A stretch of 18,223 nt of DNA, from the NCBI GenBank assembly GCA_005800865.1, contig SYEI01000149.1, positions 1 to 18,223 on the forward strand, written 5' to 3'. Positions 7,368 through 13,585 of this stretch are shown here, piece after piece; the stretch's first letter is position 1; every line of letters begins with the position of its first letter. The DNA comes from Bacteroidota bacterium. GTDB taxonomy: Bacteria; Bacteroidota; Bacteroidia; B-17B0; Aurantibacillaceae. The translations under genes were made by a program, and so were the position numbers. The notes beneath the pieces were generated by a model. It ran no database searches. It was not told where the DNA came from and worked only from the letters and a program-made list of their open reading frames with translations.

Positions 7368-8666
7368 TTATAACTCTAACCCTGCATTTAAAGCTTCACT
7401 AATCGTACTGAAGCCTTCTACACCAATTGATAATCGTACTAAAGAATTTGTAATTCCGCGTACACATCTATCTGCTTCAGGAATAACAGAATGTGTCATA
7501 CTTGCTGGATGTTCAATATAGCTAATAACAGAACCTAAGCTCACCGCTAATTCCATTGGCGTATCAGGACGAGCAAAATAGTTCATTAATTTTACACCTG
7601 CTTCAAAACCACCTTTTACTTCAAACGAAATCATGCCACCACCATTACGCATTTGTTTTTTACAAATATCATAATGCGGATGACTTGGCAATCCTGGATA
7701 CCACACCTTTTCAATTTTAGGGTGTTTCTCTAAAAACTCAGCAACTTGAATCGCCGTTTTACATTGGTGTTCCATCCTTACTCCCATTTCTTGAATGGTT
7801 AAACTATTTAACCAACTATCAAATGGAGAAGGTGTAGGACCGAAATCTTTGTAAACTGGATACACTTCTTTACTAAAAAATTCATAAGGTCCCATGGCTG
7901 CACCAGCAATAGAAGTTGAATGACCGCTAACATATTTTGTTAAAGAATGGATTACCACATCAGCACCTAAACGAAAAGGTTGTTGTAAGTACGGTGAACA
8001 AAATGTATTATCTACAATTAACATCGCTTCGTGTTGCTCTGTATATTTTGAAATGGCTTCAATGTCACATAATTGTAATGTAGGATTATCAGGCGTTTCA
8101 ATTAACACAGCGCATACGTGAGGATGAGCATTTAACGTATCTCTAACGTTTTCTGGGTTTGTCGCATCAACAAAATACACATCAATACCAAAACGTTTTT
8201 GTAAAAAACGCATTAACGAATCTGTACATCCATAAACATTACCAACAATAATTCCATCACCTGGTTGCACAAAGCCCATAATAACAGTTGAAATAGCCGC
8301 CATTCCAGAGGCAAACACCAAGGAGGCTATGGTTGGCGTTTTTTCGTCAGACTTTAAAGCATTATCTATAATGTGTTGACATTCTAATTGAAATAAGACT
8401 TTTTCTAAATACTCGGTATTAGGATTTCCTAAACGTGTGTAAATACGAGCAAATGGTTTTTCGCCAGAAGGAGAATTTCCCACAAAACGCGATGCTCCAT
8501 CAGCTACATCTTTAAATTTAAATGTTGATTTTTGATGGATGTTTGGTAAACCCGTGCCTGCACAAATGGCATTAAACTTATCTGCGTTTAATTGTTTTTC
8601 GGTTGCAGTAGCATATTTATGCTTACGCTCCATCCATTCGTTCCACCAGTAAAATCTGCCTTTCAT
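7368..8666 (-). CDS. Cys/Met-metabolism PLP-dependent trans-sulfuration enzyme (cystathionine beta/gamma-lyase or gamma-synthase type)
   Basis: 432 residues. Hallmarks of the PF01053 family are present: IYTRLGNPNT (75-84, phosphate-binding Tyr and Arg from the neighbouring subunit), FASGMAAI (118-125), VDNTF (218-222) with the PLP ring-contacting Asp219, and HSLTKYVSGHS (240-250), with Lys244 as the Schiff-base lysine. The C-terminal SLVRLSIGVEG block is typical. The family acts on cystathionine, homocysteine or O-acyl-homoserine substrates, and the exact reaction cannot be read from motifs. The N-terminus is about 40 residues longer than the usual 380-400 and is rich in Trp and Lys. A second ATG at codon 12 is a possible alternative start. 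It is last in the tyrS unit, 78 bp after the small conserved gene, and is followed by a strong terminator. Confidence 0.87.
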   Translation of the reverse strand: MKGRFYWWNEWMERKHKYATATEKQLNADKFNAICAGTGLPNIHQKSTFKFKDVADGASRFVGNSPSGEKPFARIYTRLGNPNTEYLEKVLFQLECQHIIDNALKSDEKTPTIASLVFASGMAAISTVIMGFVQPGDGIIVGNVYGCTDSLMRFLQKRFGIDVYFVDATNPENVRDTLNAHPHVCAVLIETPDNPTLQLCDIEAISKYTEQHEAMLIVDNTFCSPYLQQPFRLGADVVIHSLTKYVSGHSTSIAGAAMGPYEFFSKEVYPVYKDFGPTPSPFDSWLNSLTIQEMGVRMEHQCKTAIQVAEFLEKHPKIEKVWYPGLPSHPHYDICKKQMRNGGGMISFEVKGGFEAGVKLMNYFARPDTPMELAVSLGSVISYIEHPASMTHSVIPEADRCVRGITNSLVRLSIGVEGFSTISEALNAGLEL

Positions 8667-8744
8667 AATAGTATATTTATAAATTTCGCCTAATATACAC
8701 GAATTTATAAAACTAAAGAGTGACTTTTGTTACGAAAGAAATTT

Positions 8745-9143
8745 TTATTTAATGATAACGCCCATTTTATCTAAAAATGGAATCATTTGAAAATTAGCTT
8801 CAATAATGGATTCAGGTAAAAAAATGAATTGCTTATCAAATAATTGACCGTTCATTGTAAAACTTACCCAGTATTCATTACTTAAGCCAAATACTTCTTT
8901 AGAAACAGGTTCAATTAATTTATAATCTAAAGTTTGTATTTCTTCAAAAAAATGACGGAGTGTACTTGTTTTTTTCTTCACATCATTAATGACGCCATAA
9001 CCAGTAGAAGTAATTAATACATTTTTAATACTCTCTTCTTTAAAATTAAAAATATAAGCATTGTATTCATCCAAGCCTTCAAACTCCTGAACAATAGCAA
9101 TTGCTACGTCAAATACTTCTGGAATTACGATGTCTTTAATCAT
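8745..9143 (-). CDS. Conserved Bacteroidota protein of unknown function, next to tyrS
   Basis: 132 residues, acidic, without a signal peptide or membrane segments. It begins IVIPEVFDVAIAIVQEF and has the blocks VLITSTGYGV (42-51), TSTLRHFFEEI (59-69), VFGLSNEYWVSF (84-95) and FIFLPESI (106-113). These recall, from memory, a short Bacteroidota family sometimes mislabelled as a phenylalanyl-tRNA synthetase alpha subunit; no synthetase motif is visible here. It starts 9 bp after the tyrS stop codon, so it is very likely cotranscribed with tyrS, and the trans-sulfuration gene follows after 78 bp. No function can be assigned. Confidence 0.75.
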   Translation of the reverse strand: MIKDIVIPEVFDVAIAIVQEFEGLDEYNAYIFNFKEESIKNVLITSTGYGVINDVKKKTSTLRHFFEEIQTLDYKLIEPVSKEVFGLSNEYWVSFTMNGQLFDKQFIFLPESIIEANFQMIPFLDKMGVIIK

Positions 9144-9152
9144 TATAAAATT

Positions 9153-10439
9153 TTAAACCAACTTGATTAAATAGTTTTCTTTTTTGCCTTTGCTTACTAA
9201 TAAATATTTACCCCCGTTAAAAGCCTCTAAATTAATAGTAACATTTACATCCGTAACTTTAGTTTTACTTATACTCACAGCATTACCTGTAAACATTTTA
9301 CGGGCTTCGGTTTTACTAGGAAATACAGATGCTTTATCTACTAACAAATCAACCACATTGATTCCATTAGCGACATCTGCTTTATTCACTTCAAAAGTAT
9401 CAATACCACCTAACATTTTTTCAAATGCATCTGGGTTTAAATTAGCTACATCTTCGGCTTTAGATTTGAATAAAAATTCAGCGGTTTCAATCGCTTGCGA
9501 ATAATCCGCTTCACTATGAACTCTAATTGTAATTTCTTTAGCTAAAGCTTTTTGTAAATGACGTTCGTGCGGCGCTGCAGCATGTTTTGCTTCTAATTCT
9601 TCTACTTCCGACTTATTTAGTAAGGTAAAAATACGAACATAAGATTTAGCATCATCATCGCTCACGTTTAACCAAAATTGGTAAAATTTATAGGGAGAAG
9701 TTTTTTCTCTATCTAACCAAATGTTTCCTCCTTCAGATTTTCCGAATTTAGTGCCGTCTGATTTTTTAATTAATTGAGTGGTTAACGCAAAAGCTTCTCC
9801 GCTTGCCTTACGACGAATAAACTCAGTACCCGTTGTAATATTTCCCCACTGATCAGATCCGCCCATTTGAATTTTACAATTCTTTTCTTTCCACAAATAA
9901 TAAAAATCGTAACCTTGAATTAATTGGTAGCTAAATTCTGTAAAGGACATTCCTGTATCACCATTGATTCTGTTCTTTACAGAATCTTTTGCCATCATAT
10001 AATTTACCGTAATATGTTTTCCAGCATCACGAATAAAATCCAAGAAAGAATAATTTTTAAACCAATCATAATTGTTTACCAACTCCGCACTATTTGCTCC
10101 ACAATTAAAATCTAAAAACTGACTTAATTGTTTTTTAATTCCCTCCACATTTTTATTTAAAGTATCTGCATCTAACAAATTACGTTCTGCTGATTTTCCA
10201 CTAGGATCTCCAACCATACCAGTTGCACCTCCAACTAAAGCCAAAGGCTTATGACCTGCTAACTGAAAACGTAATAAAGTCATAATTTGAGCTAAACTAC
10301 CTACATGTAAACTATCGGCGGTTGGATCAAATCCAATATATCCTGTAACAACTTCCTTATTTAATAATTCTTCTGTCCCTGGCATTACATCATGCAAGAT
10401 GCCACGCCATGTTAATTCTTCTATAAAATTTGTTTTCAT
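9153..10439 (-). CDS. tyrS: Tyrosyl-tRNA synthetase
   Basis: 428 residues, the usual length for the bacterial TyrRS-1 type. It charges tRNA-Tyr with tyrosine in the cytoplasm. The class I HIGH-type motif is HVGS at 45-48 within YIGFDPTADSLHVGSL. The tyrosine pocket includes YQLIQGYDF (171-179) and QMGGSDQWGN (191-200). The KMSKS-type motif is KFGKS at 231-235, normal for this family. An S4 RNA-binding domain covers about 360-428. A TACATTTG box at 10501-10508 may be the promoter, just outside the structured repeat element. It is first in a unit with the small conserved gene (9 bp gap) and the trans-sulfuration enzyme. Confidence 0.96.
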   Translation of the reverse strand: MKTNFIEELTWRGILHDVMPGTEELLNKEVVTGYIGFDPTADSLHVGSLAQIMTLLRFQLAGHKPLALVGGATGMVGDPSGKSAERNLLDADTLNKNVEGIKKQLSQFLDFNCGANSAELVNNYDWFKNYSFLDFIRDAGKHITVNYMMAKDSVKNRINGDTGMSFTEFSYQLIQGYDFYYLWKEKNCKIQMGGSDQWGNITTGTEFIRRKASGEAFALTTQLIKKSDGTKFGKSEGGNIWLDREKTSPYKFYQFWLNVSDDDAKSYVRIFTLLNKSEVEELEAKHAAAPHERHLQKALAKEITIRVHSEADYSQAIETAEFLFKSKAEDVANLNPDAFEKMLGGIDTFEVNKADVANGINVVDLLVDKASVFPSKTEARKMFTGNAVSISKTKVTDVNVTINLEAFNGGKYLLVSKGKKENYLIKLV

Positions 10440-10500
10440 ATTTGCGTTTCAAAAATAGAAAAAATTAGTGGATTTTTTTCGGTATAAGTAAGATTATATT

Positions 10501-10508
10501 CAAATGTA
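10501..10508 (-). promoter_or_regulatory. Candidate -7 box (TACATTTG) for tyrS
   Basis: This is an exact TAnnTTTG match on the minus strand, about 60 bp upstream of the tyrS ATG, in the gap between the structured element and the gene. No TTG at -33 is visible; the upstream side runs into the element at 10533. Another match, TATTTTTG at 10450-10457, lies too close to the start codon to leave a normal leader. Confidence 0.33.
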
Positions 10509-10532
10509 ATGTAAGGTCATTTTACTCTTTTT

Positions 10533-10725
10533 GGGCGTGACCCTTTAGGGTCGGGCTGTCGCTTCAATCTTTTGCGGGAGGCAGGCAAAAGGATTTACGC
10601 TTGCATCCCTCACGCAAAATTCACGTTTTAATCCGCGTTAGGGATTGAACGAAAATCCTTTTACGTAACGGAGTGAAGTGAAAGATAGCAGTGAAAGCCC
10701 GGTCCGCCAGCTGGCAGAAACGCCC
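10533..10725. repeat. Structured, GC-richer intergenic inverted-repeat element (about 193 bp)
   Basis: The element is bounded by GGGCGT (10533-10538) and ACGCCC (10720-10725). Just inside are a left hairpin GACCC-TTTA-GGGTC (10539-10552) and a right palindrome GCCAGCTGGC (10706-10715). Between these, 10553-10572 pairs with 10681-10700 (16 of 20 positions), AAAAGGATTT (10587-10596) with AAATCCTTTT (10653-10662), and ATCCCTCACGC (10605-10615) with GCGTTAGGGAT (10635-10645, one mismatch). The whole can fold as a branched cruciform. It is clearly richer in G+C than its flanks and holds no plausible gene. It resembles repetitive intergenic elements I recall from Bacteroidota genomes; copy number cannot be judged here. 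Confidence 0.72.
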
Positions 10726-10743
10726 TAATTAAATTTAACACAT

Positions 10744-11547
10744 TTACGTAAAGGATATAAACTCCTTCATGGCTTTCACCATTTGAGGAATAGCCTCTAA
10801 ATTAAGCGTATGTCCAACAAAAGGAATAACTACTAATTTGCTATTTGGGATGGAATCTGCTACTTCCTGTGCCATGTGCACTGGAAACAACGTATCTTTT
10901 TCGCCTTGAATAATAATTGTTGGTGTTGCGATTTTTTTTAATTCGGGACGATAATCCGGACGCTCTTTTGTAGCGCGCATTAATTTAAATAAAGCTTGCT
11001 TATCTTCGTTAGCTTCCTGACGAGCAGCTTTCATTAGGTCTATTGGAATCAAAGGATTTTTAAAATAACCCTCGCTCAAAACATTCGGCAACATAATATC
11101 TATCATTAATCCATATCCACCCATTTCTAAAGCGCGCCACCATGATAATTCAATGGCTTCGTAATAAGGTGTTTTAACAGCAAAAGTTGACATTAAAATT
11201 AATTTAGAAATTCGATTACCGTAATGCACTCCTAAATATTGAGCAACTAAACTTCCGTAAGATAAACCGGCGATAATAGCTTTATCAATCTTTAAAATAT
11301 CTAATACACTAATAACGTCGCGAGCATGCACATCAAAATTACGCCATTCGCCTGTTTTATCACTTTGCCCTTGAAAAATAAAATCAATCAATACTATTCT
11401 ATAATCATTTTTAAAATGTGGCGTCGTTAAAATCCAAGAAATCGTAGATTGAGAGAGTCCATTTAAAAAAACGATGGTTTCCTTAGCACTCTCATTACCT
11501 TGTACCTCAAAGTAAATATTTAGATTGTCGGTGGTTTTGCAAATCAT
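10744..11547 (-). CDS. Alpha/beta-fold hydrolase
   Basis: 267 residues with a full alpha/beta-hydrolase layout and no signal peptide. The oxyanion segment is FLNGLSQS (27-34). The nucleophile elbow is GLSYGS (94-99), with Ser96 as nucleophile; the acid is probably Asp218 in GEKDTLFP; the base is His246 in VGHTLN. The region 125-190 is the cap. The family covers esterases, lactonases, C-C hydrolases and haloperoxidase-like enzymes, so the substrate cannot be stated. The gene is alone on the strand and is bracketed by two non-coding inverted-repeat elements, 18 bp from its stop and 80 bp from its start. A TAAATTTG box lies upstream at 11589-11596. Confidence 0.86.
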   Translation of the reverse strand: MICKTTDNLNIYFEVQGNESAKETIVFLNGLSQSTISWILTTPHFKNDYRIVLIDFIFQGQSDKTGEWRNFDVHARDVISVLDILKIDKAIIAGLSYGSLVAQYLGVHYGNRISKLILMSTFAVKTPYYEAIELSWWRALEMGGYGLMIDIMLPNVLSEGYFKNPLIPIDLMKAARQEANEDKQALFKLMRATKERPDYRPELKKIATPTIIIQGEKDTLFPVHMAQEVADSIPNSKLVVIPFVGHTLNLEAIPQMVKAMKEFISFT

Positions 11548-11588
11548 AGTATTATAAAATTATTTCCCTCGTGCAAATGATAGATATT

Positions 11589-11596
11589 CAAATTTA
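11589..11596 (-). promoter_or_regulatory. Candidate -7 box (TAAATTTG) for the alpha/beta hydrolase gene
   Basis: This is an exact TAnnTTTG match on the minus strand, 41 bp upstream of the ATG at 11547, leaving a leader of about 35 nt. No convincing TTG -33 element is present upstream. Confidence 0.38.
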
Positions 11597-11627
11597 CGGA
11601 AAATTAATTATTGTGGAATTAATAAAA

Positions 11628-11769
11628 TTAACCACATAGGCACATAGCTGTAAAGTGTAGAAAAGTAATAGATAGAAAACAAGTTTTTGCACATAGTATC
11701 TGTGTGAGAAGCGAAGCTTCCTATCCAAGACTTATAAAACCAAATAATCTATGTTTCTATGTGGTTTAA
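11628..11769. repeat. Intergenic element with CCACATAG terminal inverted repeats (about 142 bp)
   Basis: The left end, 11628-11647, reads TTAACCACATAGGCACATAG. The right end, 11749-11769, is its reverse complement apart from one extra base and two mismatches. Inside, a perfect 5 bp hairpin GAAGC-GAA-GCTTC lies at 11708-11720, and a third CACATAG copy occurs near 11691. There is no open reading frame. It lies between the LD-carboxypeptidase stop (11773) and the hydrolase gene. The form is that of a small non-autonomous or REP-like element. I recall similar CCACATAG-type repeats from Bacteroidota intergenic regions but cannot confirm this here. Confidence 0.6.
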
Positions 11770-11772
11770 AAA

Positions 11773-12663
11773 CTATAAAAATTTTAAAACAGCATTGTCC
11801 GCTACATTCAACTCAACTTCTCTTCCAAAATAAATGGCCAAGTTTCTATCAATATGTCCAGCAGGGAAATCAAAGCAAACAGGATAGTTATATTCTTTTA
11901 CGGCATCTAAAATAATGTCTTCAGGAAACTTTCCAAAAGGAATAGCATTGTCTTTCATGTCTGTCATGCCACCAACAATTAAACCTTTTAACCCTTTTAG
12001 CTTTCCAGATAATTTCAATTGCATCATCATTCTGTCAATGTGATATAAATATTCATCCAAATCTTCAATGAATAAAATTTTATCTCTTGTGTCAATATCA
12101 AAAGGAGTTCCTGATAAGGAATAAATCAAAGATAAATTCCCTCCTACTAATTGTCCTTTTGATATTCCAGATATATTCGAATAATTTTCTTCGCTTTCAA
12201 TTTGAATTAATTTACCAAATAAAGCGTCTACCATACTTTTAGTCGCTTCTTCATTCTTAGTGAAATTTAAAGGCATGGTAGCGTGTAAGGTTGCTACACC
12301 AATTTTATGAATAGCATTGTGTAATACCGTTACATCACTATAACCCACCATCCATTTTGGATGTTTTTTAAATTCCGTAAAATCAATTTGTTCTATTGTT
12401 CTCACAGAACCATAACCTCCACGTGCAATGATAATGGCTTTAATAGTTTTATCATTTAAAGCCCATTGCAAATCTTCTGTTCGTTGTGCATCTGTGCCAG
12501 CATATTGATTGCTCGACTCAAATAAATTTTTGCCCAACACAACAGAAAGGCCGTAACTTTCGAAAAAAGCTACGGCCGGTTGTATTTCTTCTTTACTTAC
12601 TTTACGAGCTGTAGCAATGATTGCCACTGTATCCCCTTTTTTTAAATAAGAAGGTAGTACCAT
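11773..12663 (-). CDS. ldcA: LD-carboxypeptidase (peptidase family S66)
   Basis: 296 residues, the normal length for the LdcA/MccF group. The Ser-Glu-His triad is recognisable: Ser109 in GYSDVT, Glu200 in LFIEDLDE and His270 in PAGHIDRN. The signature IIARGGYGSVR (78-88) is also present. LdcA removes the terminal D-alanine from murein tetrapeptides in cytoplasmic peptidoglycan recycling; the MccF branch cleaves microcin C-type or other acyl-sulfamoyl adenylates, and short motifs do not separate the two. No signal peptide is seen, which fits a cytoplasmic role. Its ATG overlaps the stop codon of the upstream HNH/histone-like gene by one base (TAATG), so translation is probably coupled. Confidence 0.85.
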   Translation of the reverse strand: MVLPSYLKKGDTVAIIATARKVSKEEIQPAVAFFESYGLSVVLGKNLFESSNQYAGTDAQRTEDLQWALNDKTIKAIIIARGGYGSVRTIEQIDFTEFKKHPKWMVGYSDVTVLHNAIHKIGVATLHATMPLNFTKNEEATKSMVDALFGKLIQIESEENYSNISGISKGQLVGGNLSLIYSLSGTPFDIDTRDKILFIEDLDEYLYHIDRMMMQLKLSGKLKGLKGLIVGGMTDMKDNAIPFGKFPEDIILDAVKEYNYPVCFDFPAGHIDRNLAIYFGREVELNVADNAVLKFL

Positions 12664-13508
12664 TATTTTTTATTTTTCTTTTTACCTTTTTTGTCTTTTT
12701 TACCCTTCTTTTCTTTCTTGGCTTTTACTTTTTTAGCTGTCACAACTACTACAGGTTTTTTAGCAATCGCTTTCTTTGGAGTAGTCTTCTTAACTGCTTT
12801 TTTAGGAGCCGCTTTTTTAACCGCCTTTTTAGGTGCTGCTTTCTTAACTACTTTTTTCGGAGCAGCTTTTTTTACTTTAGCAGCCACCTTTTCATGGAAC
12901 TCAATATTTTTTAATTGTGCTTTGTATTTAGGGAAAATTGGTTCACCTTCAATATGCACATGAAACCATAATTCACCATTTTTAATACGGTATAAATTCA
13001 TTTCGGCAATACCATATTTAGCAGCAATTTGTTTTAAGCTTGCTTTACGTTTTGGATTCCAAATTTCTTTTTTAAGTGCGATTACCTTTTTCTCATCTAA
13101 CTTACGAGCTGTAGCGCCAGTATATACTTTACGAGCTGCTGCTTGTAACACATAAGGACTTTTTTTGCTATGTTCTACTTGTTCATCTTTTGTAGCCCAT
13201 TTTAAGTTAGAAATATCGTTATTAGCCTTATTATGATCTAAATGAATCACAAATTTGCATTTTGGGCTATGTTTCTTTAAAAAAGAAGCGCCAATAGCTT
13301 GATGTGAAAACAAGGCTTTAGACTTCCCTTCTACATGAATAGTTGCCATAGGAAAGCCACCGTTCAAATGTTGTTTTAACACGTATCTGTCTTCAATGTT
13401 CTTGTCGTAAGACGCTAAGCGGCCTTTTGACGACACAGCGTATTTTTTACTAGTTTTTCCTTTAATGTGAGTCACCGGTTTCCAAATTTCTTTGTCGTTT
13501 GCTGCCAT
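12663..13508 (-). CDS. NUMOD4/HNH endonuclease-like protein with histone-H1-like basic tail
   Basis: 281 residues. Residues 8-50 (IWKPV...YAVSSKGRLASY) match the NUMOD4 DNA-binding motif of homing-type nucleases. Residues 66-112 match an HNH_3 nuclease core: SHQAIGASFL, then VIHLDHNKANNDISNLKWAT with His89, Asp91, Asn96/97 and Asn101, so the metal and catalytic positions look kept. Residues 156-178 (SLKQIAAKYGIAEMNLYRIK) form a helix-turn-helix. From about 207 to 281 the protein is a Lys/Ala/Pro tail with four KKAAPKKAV-type 9-residue repeats, like bacterial histone H1-like proteins. The architecture suggests a chromosomal DNA-binding protein or nuclease; which one is open. It is the first gene of a coupled pair with ldcA and is divergent from metG (77 bp). 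Confidence 0.8.
   Translation of the reverse strand: MAANDKEIWKPVTHIKGKTSKKYAVSSKGRLASYDKNIEDRYVLKQHLNGGFPMATIHVEGKSKALFSHQAIGASFLKKHSPKCKFVIHLDHNKANNDISNLKWATKDEQVEHSKKSPYVLQAAARKVYTGATARKLDEKKVIALKKEIWNPKRKASLKQIAAKYGIAEMNLYRIKNGELWFHVHIEGEPIFPKYKAQLKNIEFHEKVAAKVKKAAPKKVVKKAAPKKAVKKAAPKKAVKKTTPKKAIAKKPVVVVTAKKVKAKKEKKGKKDKKGKKKNKK
12765..12872 (-). repeat. Four tandem 27-bp coding repeats in the histone-H1-like tail
   Basis: Residues 213-248 are four units of nine residues: KKAAPKKVV, KKAAPKKAV, KKAAPKKAV and KKTTPKKAI. At DNA level the units keep a 27 bp phase but differ by several bases. Arrays of this kind in Lys/Ala/Pro tails often vary in number between strains. Confidence 0.8.
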
Positions 13509-13585
13509 AGATTTGATTTTTAATGAATAAAGTTAAATGTTATCTTTACACAATTTTACAGTATTTTAGTTATTTAATAAACACT
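13509..13585. promoter_or_regulatory. Divergent promoter region between the HNH/histone-like gene and metG
   Basis: 77 bp of AT-rich sequence must carry the start signals of both genes. On the plus strand TATTTTAG (13562-13569) is a near match to TAnnTTTG, 16 bp before the chosen metG ATG. On the minus strand TAACTTTA is another near match. Neither has a well-placed TTG, so exact promoters are uncertain. Confidence 0.35.

Noticed and set aside
10533..10725. tRNA or known riboswitch (for example a T-box upstream of tyrS)
   Set aside because: No T-box sequence, anticodon-like specifier or tRNA fold was found, T-boxes are not expected in Bacteroidota, and the symmetric arms fit a repeat element better.
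10533..11769. Composite transposon around the hydrolase
   Set aside because: The two flanking elements are unrelated to each other, no transposase is present and no target-site duplication was recognised.
12765..12872. 27-bp repeats considered as CRISPR-like
   Set aside because: The repeats directly abut each other with no spacers, keep the reading frame and encode a typical basic tail.
12621..12963. Phe/Leu/Ala-rich plus-strand reading frames looking like membrane proteins
   Set aside because: They are the antisense of the Lys/Ala/Pro codons in the histone-like tail; the minus frame has recognisable domains and a proper start and stop.
12663..13508. Intron- or intein-borne homing endonuclease
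   Set aside because: The gene stands free between intact genes, no split host gene is visible, and a homing element would not be expected to carry an H1-like tail.
13523..13585. Longer metG start at 13523
   Set aside because: The extra 21 residues are not family-like, and the conserved synthetase N-terminus begins at the ATG at 13586.
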